This document shows positions 35,011-43,750 of a DNA stretch of 64,000 nt, one piece after another. Location of the stretch: positions 177,230 to 241,229 of the forward strand of contig NZ_MOAK01000087.1 of NCBI RefSeq assembly GCF_003732485.1, in the 5' to 3' direction. This stretch comes from Pseudomonas protegens. Its GTDB lineage: Bacteria > Pseudomonadota > Gammaproteobacteria > Pseudomonadales > Pseudomonadaceae. The translations under genes and the position numbers were made by a program. Below the pieces are notes generated by a model. The model was given only the letters and a program-made list of their open reading frames with translations, was not told the origin of the DNA and did not search any database. Each line of letters starts with the position of its first letter. The stretch's first letter is position 1.

Positions 35011-35054
35011 GTCGGGTGATGTGCTCTCCATCTTTTTGTACTCACGAGGTTTCC

Positions 35055-35828
35055 ATGAACCGTTTCCACAACCAAGTCGCCCTGGTCACCGGTGCCGCCC
35101 AGGGCATCGGCCGTCGCGTTGCCGAACGCCTGGCCGAAGAGGGCGCCCGCGTGGTGCTGGTGGATCGCTCCGAACTGGTCTTCGAACTGGCCACTGCACT
35201 CAGCCCCCGCTACCCGGTGCTGGCCCTGACCGCCGACCTGGAGCAGTACAGCGAATGCAGCCGGATCATGGCGGCGGCCATCGCCCACTTCGGCCGCCTC
35301 GACATCCTCATCAACAACGTCGGCGGCACCATCTGGGCCAAGCCCTTCGAACACTACGAGCCCGCGCAGATCGAAGCCGAAGTCCGTCGCTCATTGTTCC
35401 CCACCCTGTGGTGCTGCCACGCCGCCTTGCCGCAGATGCTGGAGCAGGGCCGCGGCGCCATCGTCAACGTCTCGTCCATCGCCACCCGCAGCCTCAACCG
35501 CGTGCCCTACGGCGCGGCCAAGGGCGGCATCAATGCACTCACTGCGTGCCTGGCCTTCGAAACCGCCGGCCGCGGCGTGCGGGTCAACGCCACCGCTCCC
35601 GGCGGCACCGAGGCACCGCCGCGGCGCATTCCGCGCAACAGCGCCGAGCCCAGTACCGAAGAGCAGGCCTGGTACCAGCAGATCGTCGACCAGACCCTGG
35701 ATAGCAGCCTGATGCACCGCTACGGCAGCGTTGACGAGCAGGCGGCGGCGATCCTGTTCCTGGCCTCCGACGAAGCCTCCTATATCACCGGCACGGTGCT
35801 GCCGGTGGGCGGCGGCGATCAGGGCTGA
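35055..35828 (+). CDS. benD: 1,2-dihydroxycyclohexadiene-1-carboxylate dehydrogenase
   Basis: This 257-residue SDR oxidises the benzoate diol to catechol with NAD. Motifs are VTGAAQGIGRRVA at the N-terminus, NNVGG near residue 85, VNVSSIATRS with the catalytic serine and PYGAAKGG with Tyr/Lys. The end TGTVLPVGGGDQG is typical of BenD. The ATG at 35055 follows CACGAGG; the extension upstream lies in the REP. It is the last ben gene in the window. Confidence 0.95.
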   Translation: MNRFHNQVALVTGAAQGIGRRVAERLAEEGARVVLVDRSELVFELATALSPRYPVLALTADLEQYSECSRIMAAAIAHFGRLDILINNVGGTIWAKPFEHYEPAQIEAEVRRSLFPTLWCCHAALPQMLEQGRGAIVNVSSIATRSLNRVPYGAAKGGINALTACLAFETAGRGVRVNATAPGGTEAPPRRIPRNSAEPSTEEQAWYQQIVDQTLDSSLMHRYGSVDEQAAAILFLASDEASYITGTVLPVGGGDQG

Positions 35829-35903
35829 ACGAGGGGCGAACTGGACGCCCTTACCTGTGGCTGGCCACGGCGGTGCTTATGCAACTGGCCAGCCCGAGGG
35901 CCT

Positions 35904-36446
35904 CTATGGCTGCGGTGGAATGGGGTAGGGCAAGTTGATCGGCGGTGCATCCTGCAGTTGCCGCGAAGACTGCGCCATCAGATAACCGATGATCTGCGCC
36001 GAGCTCAGCTCGATATGCAACATATCTTGATCGCCAAACCACTCGTTGGGCCAGAAGATCAGGTCCGAGGCATTGACCTCGGGGAAGTTGGTTTCCAGCA
36101 GGTTCAGGGCGTAGTCCGTATCAGATTCCGTGCCCTCGCACTGGCAGATGAAATCCGCCACGGCGCAGGCCTCGGCGAAGCTCAGGTCGTCAACGTAGCG
36201 CTCCTGATGAAAGGCCGTGCGCAGAAAGTTCGCCGCGCTGGTATGGCTGTGCATATCGCGAAATTCGTGGAACTCGAAAGGCCGGCCGGCGTGGCTGTTC
36301 CACTGCTGGATCAGTGCATTGATCTCGGGGCTTTCCCGTTCCTGGTTGTCCCAGATCCGGTCGAGGATCTGCTTCAGCAAGCCCTTCATCAGCGCACGTA
36401 TTTTCGGCGTGGCGGGTGTTGGTTTCAGCCGTTCCGGCATGGCCAT
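35904..36446 (-). CDS. Hypothetical protein (no family recognised)
   Basis: This is a 180-residue soluble acidic protein. The ATG at 36446 is chosen because GGGAG lies 6 nt upstream; the ATG at 36467 has no ribosome site. It contains HSHTSAANFLRTAFHQERYVD, FICQCEGTESDTDYAL and SDLIFWPNEWFGD, with a proline-rich end. I do not recognise the family. It is convergent with benD and downstream of three REP units, away from its neighbours' operons. Confidence 0.7.
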   Translation of the reverse strand: MAMPERLKPTPATPKIRALMKGLLKQILDRIWDNQERESPEINALIQQWNSHAGRPFEFHEFRDMHSHTSAANFLRTAFHQERYVDDLSFAEACAVADFICQCEGTESDTDYALNLLETNFPEVNASDLIFWPNEWFGDQDMLHIELSSAQIIGYLMAQSSRQLQDAPPINLPYPIPPQP

Positions 36447-36474
36447 GGGTGTCTCCCTGATTGTCATTTCGTTT

Positions 36475-36574
36475 GTAGGAGTCGGCTGCCGACGAAGGCG
36501 ATCTTACGGACGCTTTCACCGGCAAGCCGGCTCCTACGGGGGCGTGCTTGTGTAGAAGCTGGCTTGCCAGCGAA
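36475..36574. repeat. Cluster of three REP units
   Basis: A degenerate unit (GTAGGAGTCGGCTGCCGACGAA, 36475), an inverted unit (TTTCACCGGCAAGCCGGCTCC, ending near 36532) and a third (GTAGAAGCTGGCTTGCCAGCGAA, 36552) lie between the hypothetical gene and the sensor kinase. Confidence 0.85.
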
Positions 36575-36636
36575 TACGCCCGCAAGGCCGCCCCCATTCC
36601 CGAGCGGCGCACAGGATAGGCCCTTCGCGCCGCCGA

Positions 36637-38019
36637 CTAAAGCGCCGGCCTCAGCAACAACAATGCACACAGCCCGCCCTCAGGCCGATTGCGCAACTCC
36701 AGGCGACCGCCGATCTTGCTGACGATCATCTGCACGATTGCCAGCCCCAGCCCGGCGCCATTGGCGTTGCCCTGGCTGTAGAAGCGCTCCAGCAAACGCT
36801 CGCGCTGCTGCTCGTCGATACCCGGCCCCGCATCTTCCACACACAGGTGCATCGCGCCGTCCGCCTGGGGCCGCAGGCCGACCCGTACCTCGCTGCCCGC
36901 TGGGGCAAAGTTCAGGGCATTGGTCACCAGGTTCTGCAGGGCGATGGCCAGGGCCACCGGGTCGGTAGCGATCAGGCAGCCTTCGTCGCCTTCCAGCACC
37001 AGTTCGACGTCTTTCTCCAGGGCCAGGGGCGTCAGTTCCGCCAGCTCTTCGCGCACCAGGGCGCTGAGGTCGATGCGGCTCAGGCGCGGGCTGTTCAGCT
37101 GCGGTTCGATGCGGGCCATGGTCAGCAACTGGCTGCCGATGCGGGTGGCCCGGTCGACGCCGCTTACTAGAAAATCCAGGGCCTCCCGGCGCTGCTCCGG
37201 GCTGCTGGCACTCTGGGCGTTCTGCGCATGAATCCGCAGGATCGCCAGGGGCGTGCGCAGTTCATGGGCGGCGTCGGCGATAAAGCGCCGCTCGCGCTCC
37301 AGCAGGCTGTCGATCTGGGCCAACAACTGGTTGAGGGCGGTCTGCATTGGCTCCAGGTCCTGGGGCAGGGGCTTGAGCCCGAGCGGCTGCAAGGTGTCGC
37401 TGCTGCGTCCGCGAATGGCCCGGGCCATGGCCCGCAGCGGCGCCAGGCCCCAGCCGATGGTCAGCCAGATCAGCAACGCCAGCAGCGGCACGCCGATCAG
37501 GGTCGGCCACAGGGTATGGCGCACGATGCGCTGGATCAGGTCCTGGCGGATGTCATCGCGCTCGCCAACCCAGATCAGCAAGCCCTGCTGTGGGTCGGCC
37601 AGCAGGAAGGCGCACCAGTCCTTGCCGTTTTCCAGGATGTCGTGGGCCCCCAGGGTGGTGGGCGGCGCCTCCAGCAGCGGGGCCTCGGCGGAGCGCATCA
37701 GCAACTGGCCATCGTCGCGCCAGACCTGGAAGGTCAGGCGGGTTTCATAAGGGTGGGCCGCGCCTGCCACGCCGACCCGGCTCATGGCCTGGTCGAAGGC
37801 CTGGTGCAGGCGCTCCCAGTCCGCCGCGTCCGGCTTTTGAGCCGGGTCGCGCTGGCGCAGCACCCCTTGCAGCAGGCGCGCGCTCTGGGCCAGCTGGGCG
37901 TCGTAGACCTCTTCGATTTCGTGGTGGCTGTCGCGCAGCACCAGCCAGCTGATCAGCAGGTCCCCCAGCAGCACCAGCACCAGGACCGGCAGCAGAATCC
38001 GCGTGCGCACCGAGTTCAT
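36637..38019 (-). CDS. Two-component sensor histidine kinase (QseC/TctE-like)
   Basis: This 460-residue membrane kinase has TM segments at about 8-27 and 168-190 flanking a periplasmic domain of about 140 residues. It continues with HAMP-like LAPLRAMARAIRGR, the H-box FIADAAHELRTPLAIL with His252, and N-box LQNLVTNALNFAP. The G-boxes are DAGPGID and GAGLGLAIVQ. It overlaps the response-regulator gene by 4 bp. The sensed signal is unknown; its divergent neighbours encode PepSY and cytochrome b561 proteins. Confidence 0.9.
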   Translation of the reverse strand: MNSVRTRILLPVLVLVLLGDLLISWLVLRDSHHEIEEVYDAQLAQSARLLQGVLRQRDPAQKPDAADWERLHQAFDQAMSRVGVAGAAHPYETRLTFQVWRDDGQLLMRSAEAPLLEAPPTTLGAHDILENGKDWCAFLLADPQQGLLIWVGERDDIRQDLIQRIVRHTLWPTLIGVPLLALLIWLTIGWGLAPLRAMARAIRGRSSDTLQPLGLKPLPQDLEPMQTALNQLLAQIDSLLERERRFIADAAHELRTPLAILRIHAQNAQSASSPEQRREALDFLVSGVDRATRIGSQLLTMARIEPQLNSPRLSRIDLSALVREELAELTPLALEKDVELVLEGDEGCLIATDPVALAIALQNLVTNALNFAPAGSEVRVGLRPQADGAMHLCVEDAGPGIDEQQRERLLERFYSQGNANGAGLGLAIVQMIVSKIGGRLELRNRPEGGLCALLLLRPAL

Positions 38020-38678
38020 GGCTTGAGCGCCAGCACGTAACCGACGCCGCGCACGGTGCGGATCAGCTCGCTGCAGAGCTTCTTGCGCAGGTTATGGATC
38101 AGCACTTCCAGGGTGTTGCTCTCGACCCGGTCCTGCCAGCCGTACAGCGCCCGGGACAGGCGCTCGCGGGTCACCACCTTGCCCGGGCGCACCATCAGCT
38201 GGTGCAGCAGCTGGTATTCCATGGGCGTGAGCACCACTTCGTTGTCTTGGTACTGCACCTGCTGGTTGGCCGGGTCGAGGCGGATGCCGGCGTGTTCCAG
38301 CAGCGGCTGGGCACGACCCTGGCTGCGGCGCAGCAGGGCGCGGACCCGGGCCTTGAATTCCTCGACATCGAAGGGCTTGACCAGGTAGTCGTCGGCCCCG
38401 GCATCCAGCCCGGCGATGCGTTCGGCGGTGCCGTCGCGGGCGGTGAGGATCAGCACCGGCAGGTCCTGCTGGGCGGCACGCAATTGCTGCAGCAGTTCGA
38501 GGCCGTCGAGCCGCGGCAGGCCCAGGTCCAGCAGCAACAGGTCGAAGCTTTCGGTGCGCAGGGCGTGCAGGGCGCTGGCACCGTCCTGCAGCCAGTCCAG
38601 GGTGTAGCCTTCGGCGCTCAGGGCCACGCGGATGCCCTGGCCGAGGGCACGATCATCTTCGACAAGCAGCAGGCGCAT
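38016..38678 (-). CDS. OmpR/QseB-family response regulator
   Basis: This 220-residue regulator has a receiver domain with Asp51 as phosphoacceptor (LLLLDLGLPRLDG), acidic pocket VEDD and Lys101 in VKPFD, followed by the OmpR winged helix (LTPMEYQLLHQLM, RVESNTLEVLIHNLRKKL, VRGVGYVLA). The ATG at 38678 is the conserved start. It is co-operonic with the kinase. A tandem CTAAGCTT repeat in the divergent promoter region is its candidate site. Confidence 0.92.
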   Translation of the reverse strand: MRLLLVEDDRALGQGIRVALSAEGYTLDWLQDGASALHALRTESFDLLLLDLGLPRLDGLELLQQLRAAQQDLPVLILTARDGTAERIAGLDAGADDYLVKPFDVEEFKARVRALLRRSQGRAQPLLEHAGIRLDPANQQVQYQDNEVVLTPMEYQLLHQLMVRPGKVVTRERLSRALYGWQDRVESNTLEVLIHNLRKKLCSELIRTVRGVGYVLALKP

Positions 38679-38786
38679 GGGCGGTTCTCGGTAGGGCGAG
38701 GGGGCAGGGAAGGGGCGCATGATGACGCCGGCCAGGGTCCGTCGGCAGGGGTTTTTAGCGGGGAAAATGTTACCGCGCGTTGCCAA

Positions 38787-38805
38787 CTAAGCTTTCACTA
38801 AGCTT
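38787..38805. promoter_or_regulatory. Tandem operator-like repeat CTAAGCTT
   Basis: CTAAGCTT occurs at 38787-38794 and again at 38798-38805, an 11-bp period equal to one DNA turn. Read on the minus strand it gives GCTTAG-N5-GCTTAG, like QseB/PmrA-type boxes. It lies between the response-regulator gene and the PepSY gene. Function is inferred. Confidence 0.7.
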
Positions 38806-38848
38806 GGTTTTGCACAGTGGAATCTCCCCCATCACCGGAGCGTTTTCC

Positions 38849-39115
38849 ATGCGCAAGATCCTCCTGCTGTCCCTGGTTCTCGCCAGCCCCCTGGCCCTCG
38901 CCGGCCCGCAATGCACCACCGCCGAACGCTCGCAATGGCAGGATCAGAAGGCCTTTCAGGAACAGCTCAAGGCCCAGGGCTACCAGATCAGCAAGTTCAA
39001 GGTCACCGACGGCAACTGCTACGAGATCTACGGCTTCGACAAGGACAAGCGCAAGGTCGAGATCTACCACGACCCGGTCACCGGCAAGGCGGTGAAGACC
39101 GAGATCAAAGGCTGA
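38849..39115 (+). CDS. Secreted PepSY-domain protein
   Basis: This 88-residue precursor has a signal peptide (MRKILLLSLVLASPLALA/GPQ). The mature part has QLKAQGYQISKFKVTDGNCYEI and YHDPVTGKAVKTE, as in PepSY proteins. Its ATG at 38849 is downstream of the tandem repeat and it overlaps the cytochrome b561 gene by one base. Two cysteines (CTTAE, GNCYE) may form a disulfide. PepSY proteins paired with two-component systems are often sensor-linked or metal/redox associated, but the role here is unknown. Confidence 0.84.
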   Translation: MRKILLLSLVLASPLALAGPQCTTAERSQWQDQKAFQEQLKAQGYQISKFKVTDGNCYEIYGFDKDKRKVEIYHDPVTGKAVKTEIKG

Positions 39116-39660
39116 TGCCAGAGGCTTCCCTGCGGCTGTGGGACCCGCTGGTGCGACTGTTTCACCTGTCCATCGCCGGGGTCTTTATCGGCAACTACTT
39201 CTTCAATGAAGCCGGTGACGACTGGCACGTCTGGCTCGGCTACTACGCCATGGCCTGGCTGCTGTTGCGCACAGCCTGGGGATTTGTCGGGCCGCGCAGT
39301 GCGCGCTGGTCCGACTTCTGGCCGACCCGGGCCCGGCTGGCGCGGCACCTGCGCTCGCTGCTGGCCGGGCGTCCCGAGCATCGCCTGGGGCATTCGCCCC
39401 TCGGGGCTTTGGTGATGCTGCTGATGCTGCTGGCCCTGTTGCTGATCGGCATCAGCGGTTTCCTGATGGAAGAGATCGATGCCCTGTGGGGCGCCGACTG
39501 GCCGCTGCAAGTGCATGAGACCAGCGCCGATGTGCTGCTGGGGCTGGTGCTGCTGCACCTGTGCGCGGCGATTTTTGAAAGCCTGCAGGTGCGCGACAAC
39601 CTGCCGTTGTCGATGCTCACCGGCCGCCGTCGGCCCTTGCCGGACAGTGATAAGCGCTAA
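39115..39660 (+). CDS. Cytochrome b561-type membrane protein
   Basis: This 181-residue protein has four hydrophobic segments (about 12-30, 40-58, 95-116 and 138-156). Histidines at RLFHLS, DDWHVW, VHETSA and LHLCAA can bind two haems b, as in the bacterial cytochrome b561 / Ni-hydrogenase b-type family. ATG 39115 overlaps the PepSY stop. It probably moves electrons across the inner membrane; its partner is unknown. Confidence 0.88.
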   Translation: MPEASLRLWDPLVRLFHLSIAGVFIGNYFFNEAGDDWHVWLGYYAMAWLLLRTAWGFVGPRSARWSDFWPTRARLARHLRSLLAGRPEHRLGHSPLGALVMLLMLLALLLIGISGFLMEEIDALWGADWPLQVHETSADVLLGLVLLHLCAAIFESLQVRDNLPLSMLTGRRRPLPDSDKR

Positions 39661-39705
39661 TGGTTTTTCCCTTGTTCCCACCCTGTATTTGCCACGGGCT
39701 CCTGT

Positions 39706-41001
39706 ATGCGTGCGCTGTCCTTTCGCCTGATCTTCCTCTGCGGCAGCCTGCTGTTGGCCGCCGTCTTTATTGCCGCCTGGCGCAGCCATCCGCCTCACCA
39801 ACTGGCGCCGTTTGCCCAGGCCGCCGTCGGCAGCGATGTGGCTAAAGCCAACAGCACGCCGCAATACAACAGCCGCTTCGTCTCCTCGGACCTGGATGAC
39901 TTCGTGCATTCCTCCCCGGTGACCGCCTTGCCCGGCGGCGACCTGATGGCCGTGTGGTTCGCCGGCTCCCGGGAAGGCGCCGCCGACGTCCAGGTGCGCA
40001 GCGCACGCTTTGACGCCCAGAGCGGCGAGTGGGGCGCCGAGCAAGTACTGGCCACCCGCGAATCGACCCGTGACGGCACCGGGCGCTACATCCGCAAGCT
40101 CGGCAACCCGGTGATCGCCCTGGGCCCGGACCAGCGCCTGTGGATGTTCTACGTCTCGGTGTCGGTGGGCGGCTGGGCCACCAGCGCCATCAACCTGATG
40201 GTTTCCGATGACCTGGGGCGCAGTTGGTCGGCGCCGCGGCAACTGATTACCTCGCCGTTCTTCAACATCAGCACCCTGGTGCGCGCCGCGCCGGTGTTCC
40301 ATGCCGACGGCGCGATCGGCCTGCCGGTGTACCACGAGTTCATGGGCAAGTTCGCCGAGTACCTGTACCTGAGCGCCGACGGCGCGGTGATCGACAAATT
40401 CCGCATCAGCCGTGGCAAGCACTCCCTGCAACCGACCATCGTGCCCCTGGACGAACGCCGCGCCGTGGCCATGCTGCGCTACGCCGGCGACACCCACCAC
40501 AAGGTCCTGGCCAGCCGCACCGAAGACGCCGGGCAGACCTGGAGCGAGCCCTATCCGCTGCAACCGTCCAACCCCAACTCATCGCTGGCGGCGGTGGGCA
40601 CCGACGACCAGGGCCTGCTGGTGGCCCTCAACGACCTGCAGGACGGACGCTTCAAACTCAGTCTGTACGGCACCGATGCCGGCCTCAGCCAATGGCGGCC
40701 CCTGGTGGAACTGGACCAGTCCCCCGATCCCCTGGGCCAGCCGTTTTCCCACGAGGCCTACAAGGACATCATCGGCGAAGGCTTTCGTGCCTCCAGCGGC
40801 GCCCGGCGTCTGCCCCTGGAACAGCGCTTCCTGAGCAACCTCGACTACCGGGTGTGCAAGCCCCAGGGCTGCGACTTCGAGTACGAATACCCCTACTTCA
40901 GCCGCGGGGCGGACGGCCTGTACCACCTGGTCTATTCCTGGAACAACACCTTTATCAAGCACGTCAGCTTCAACGCGGCGTGGCTGGCGGAGCGCTTGTG
41001 A
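39706..41001 (+). CDS. Sialidase-like BNR/Asp-box protein
   Basis: This 431-residue protein has an N-terminal hydrophobic segment (about 7-24) that anchors or exports it. The fold is a predicted six-bladed beta-propeller: Asp-box motifs SDDLGRSWS (167-175) and TEDAGQTWS (272-280) repeat at about 100-residue intervals. Segments VWFAGSREGAADVQV and GGWATSAINLMVS match the sialidase/neuraminidase superfamily. No sialic-acid genes lie nearby, so the substrate need not be sialic acid. It overlaps the next gene by one base and the LtaS-like gene follows, implying an envelope or glycan role. Confidence 0.78.
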   Translation: MRALSFRLIFLCGSLLLAAVFIAAWRSHPPHQLAPFAQAAVGSDVAKANSTPQYNSRFVSSDLDDFVHSSPVTALPGGDLMAVWFAGSREGAADVQVRSARFDAQSGEWGAEQVLATRESTRDGTGRYIRKLGNPVIALGPDQRLWMFYVSVSVGGWATSAINLMVSDDLGRSWSAPRQLITSPFFNISTLVRAAPVFHADGAIGLPVYHEFMGKFAEYLYLSADGAVIDKFRISRGKHSLQPTIVPLDERRAVAMLRYAGDTHHKVLASRTEDAGQTWSEPYPLQPSNPNSSLAAVGTDDQGLLVALNDLQDGRFKLSLYGTDAGLSQWRPLVELDQSPDPLGQPFSHEAYKDIIGEGFRASSGARRLPLEQRFLSNLDYRVCKPQGCDFEYEYPYFSRGADGLYHLVYSWNNTFIKHVSFNAAWLAERL

Positions 41002-41612
41002 TGCTGTCGCTATGGCAAGCACACCTGAGTTTTATCCTCCTGGGCTTCGTGCTGCTCGGCAGCCTGCGCCTGACCGCGCCCTGGCGGCCCTGGCTGCTGC
41101 CCGTGCTGGCCCAGGTCAGCTTTATTCCACTGAACCAGCTGCCGCTGGCGGCCTATGTGCGCAGCTTCACCGATGACCTGGCCATCAGCACCCTGGTGCT
41201 GCTGGGCTGGGTCAGCCTGCGGCACTTGGGGGTGATTGCGCCCTTGCCAGCCAAACACCGAGTGCAGGTTTTGCTGCTGTTTATCGGCCTGACCCTGAGC
41301 CTGTACCCCGCGACCCTGGGCCTGACCTACCTCGACCCCTACCGCTGGGGCTACAACCCACGGCCGATGATCGTGCTGATGGGCCTGGCGGCGCTGGTGC
41401 TGCTGTGGCAGCGCAACCTGCTGGGGGTACTGATGCTGGCGGCCGGGACCCTGGCCTTTGCCCTGCGTCTGAAGCCTTCGGAAAACTACTGGGACTACCT
41501 GCTGGACCCGCTGCTGGCGGGCTACTGCCTGATCGCCGGCAGCGGCGCGCTGCTGCTGTGGCTGTGGCGCCGCGTCACCCAGCGCAGCCGCGGGCAGCCC
41601 CTTGCCGGGTAA
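41001..41612 (+). CDS. Small multi-pass membrane protein
   Basis: This 203-residue protein is almost wholly hydrophobic, with about six membrane segments and little soluble domain. It contains WRPWLLPVLAQVSF, LDPYRWGYNPRPM and SENYWDYLLDP. No family was recognised. ATG at 41001 is the first base overlap with the sialidase-like stop, so it is translationally coupled. It lies between that gene and the LtaS-like gene. Confidence 0.72.
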   Translation: MLSLWQAHLSFILLGFVLLGSLRLTAPWRPWLLPVLAQVSFIPLNQLPLAAYVRSFTDDLAISTLVLLGWVSLRHLGVIAPLPAKHRVQVLLLFIGLTLSLYPATLGLTYLDPYRWGYNPRPMIVLMGLAALVLLWQRNLLGVLMLAAGTLAFALRLKPSENYWDYLLDPLLAGYCLIAGSGALLLWLWRRVTQRSRGQPLAG

Positions 41613-41661
41613 ACCAACAGGCCGCGCCGCGGCCTTCGACAACACCACACAGAGGTCAATG

Positions 41662-43695
41662 ATGGGCGGGTTGCAATCACGCCGCCTGCGCTACGGCGTG
41701 GGCGCAATTGGGCTGGTATTCGGCTTGCTGGCACTGCTGCGGCTGCTGTTCGCCGTGGGGTTTTCCGGAGTGGACCTGAGCGCCGCCGACCAGCGCGAGG
41801 CCATTCTGCAGACCCTCGGCATCGGTCTGCGCTTCGACCTGCGCCTGACCCTGCTGCTACTGCTGCCCCTGGCCCTGCTGGCCTGGCTGCCGCGCTGGAA
41901 CCTGCTGCGCCTGCCAACTTTGCGCTGGCTGGCCCGGGTCTACTTGCTGCTGGTGCTGGGCGGGGTAGGGCTGCTGTACATCATCGACTTCGGCCACTAC
42001 GCCTACCTCGGCGTACGCATCAACGCCACCGTGCTGCGCTACCTGGACGACGCACAGATCTCCCGGCAAATGCTCTGGGAAAGCTACCCGGTGCTGTGGA
42101 TCGTCCTCGCCTGGGGCAGCGCCCTGAGCCTGTGGTGCTACGCCTTGCTGCGCCTGGAGCGCCTGACCCTCGACCGCCCGGCGCAAACCCTGGGCCGCTG
42201 GTCCCTGACCAGCGTCAGCGCCCTGGGCATCGCCGCCGTGTTCCTCGCCCTGCTGGGCCGGGTCGAAAACCTCAACCTGGAAAACCCCGTGCCCCTGCGC
42301 TGGAGCGATGCCTACTTCTCCGGCAACAGCCAGATCGCCGCCTTGGGCCTGAACCCCGTGCTGTTCTTCTACGACACCCTCAAAGCCGGCCAAGCCCAGT
42401 ACGACGAAGCCCAAGTGCGCCAACACTACCCGGCCCTGGCCCGCTACCTCGGCGTCGACCACCCGGACCCGCAGCGCCTGAACTTCATCCGCCAGCAAGG
42501 CGTACAGCCGTACCGCATCGACCGCCCCCGGCCGCCCAACGTCATCTTCGTCATGCTCGAATCCCTCGGCACCAGCGCCGTGGGCGCCTACGGCAACCCG
42601 CTCAACCCCACCCCCAACCTCGACCGCCTGGCCAGCCAGAGCTGGTTCTTCAAACACTTCTACGTCCCGGTCACCGGCACCGCCAAGACCGTGTGGGCCA
42701 GCATCACCGGCGTGCCCGACGTCACCCGCCAAGAGACCGCCACCCGCCAGCCGCTGATCACCCGCCAACACAGCCTGATCAACGCCTTCAGCGACTACCA
42801 CAAGCTCTACCTGATCGGCGGCAACGCCGGCTGGGCCAACATCAACGGCCTGATCCGCCAGAGCATCGACAACGTGCGCCTGTACGACGAAAGCCACTGG
42901 CAATCGCCCCAGGTGGACGTCTGGGGCATCTCCGACCTCGACCTGTTCAAGGAAAGCGACCGCCTGCTGCGCGCCATCCCCCAGGACCAACCGTTCTTCG
43001 CCTACCTGCAAACCTCCGGCAACCACCGCCCGTTCACCATCCCCGAGGACAACGACGGCTTCCAAACTCAGGACCTGCCCCTAGAACAAGTCCAGGCCGC
43101 CGGTTCCCGCAGCCTGGAGCAATACAACGCCGTGCGCCTCCTGGACTTCAACATCGGCCGCCTGATGGAGATCGCCAAAGCGGGGGGCTACTACGACAAC
43201 ACGATTTTCGTGTTCTTCGGCGACCACAACACCCGCATCAGCCAGATCCCCCACATGGCCCCCGCCTTTGAACAGCTAGGGCTGGAAAGCAACAACGTAC
43301 CGCTGCTGATCCATGCACCGGGGATGTTGCAGCCCAGAGTGATCGAAGAAGCCGTCGGCCTCGCCGACCTGCTGCCCACCGTAGCCGGCATGGCCGGGAT
43401 GCCCTTCACCAATGGCGCCATGGGGCGGGACATTCAACAGCCTGCACCGGAGGGGGAGCGGGTGGTGCCGCTGGTATTGAGGGAAGGGACCTTCCCGGTG
43501 ATTGGCGGCGTGACCAAGGATTTTCTGTTGCAGATGCAGCACGACGGCAGTGGCGCGACCTTGCATGATTTGGCCTCACCCACCCCACGCGACGACGTGG
43601 CGCAGGAGCATCCGCAGGAGTTTGAACGGTTGCTGGAGTTGACGCGGGGGATGCATGAGGGGGCGCGGTTGATGTTGTATCGCAATGTTAGGTGA
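41662..43695 (+). CDS. LtaS-like phosphoglycerol transferase / sulfatase-family protein
   Basis: This 677-residue protein has five N-terminal membrane helices (to about residue 200) and a periplasmic alkaline-phosphatase-superfamily domain. The lipoteichoic-acid-synthase pattern is visible: FVMLESLG with metal ligand Glu300, VTGTAKTVWAS with likely nucleophile Thr343, SGNHRPF with His454, and FGDHN with Asp521/His522. Gram-negatives lack LTA, so a periplasmic glucan (OpgB-like) or envelope-glycan phosphoglycerol transfer is more likely. The start at 41662 is 6 nt after AGAGG. It ends the three-gene cluster. Confidence 0.85.
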   Translation: MGGLQSRRLRYGVGAIGLVFGLLALLRLLFAVGFSGVDLSAADQREAILQTLGIGLRFDLRLTLLLLLPLALLAWLPRWNLLRLPTLRWLARVYLLLVLGGVGLLYIIDFGHYAYLGVRINATVLRYLDDAQISRQMLWESYPVLWIVLAWGSALSLWCYALLRLERLTLDRPAQTLGRWSLTSVSALGIAAVFLALLGRVENLNLENPVPLRWSDAYFSGNSQIAALGLNPVLFFYDTLKAGQAQYDEAQVRQHYPALARYLGVDHPDPQRLNFIRQQGVQPYRIDRPRPPNVIFVMLESLGTSAVGAYGNPLNPTPNLDRLASQSWFFKHFYVPVTGTAKTVWASITGVPDVTRQETATRQPLITRQHSLINAFSDYHKLYLIGGNAGWANINGLIRQSIDNVRLYDESHWQSPQVDVWGISDLDLFKESDRLLRAIPQDQPFFAYLQTSGNHRPFTIPEDNDGFQTQDLPLEQVQAAGSRSLEQYNAVRLLDFNIGRLMEIAKAGGYYDNTIFVFFGDHNTRISQIPHMAPAFEQLGLESNNVPLLIHAPGMLQPRVIEEAVGLADLLPTVAGMAGMPFTNGAMGRDIQQPAPEGERVVPLVLREGTFPVIGGVTKDFLLQMQHDGSGATLHDLASPTPRDDVAQEHPQEFERLLELTRGMHEGARLMLYRNVR

Positions 43696-43727
43696 CCCCG
43701 CACAGCCATCGGCTGACGCCGGCTCGT

Positions 43728-43750
43728 GTAGGAGCTGGCTTGCCAGCGAA
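43728..43750. repeat. Single REP unit
   Basis: GTAGGAGCTGGCTTGCCAGC plus GAA, a perfect fluorescens-type REP, lies 33 nt past the LtaS-like stop codon, with no inverted partner nearby. Confidence 0.85.
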
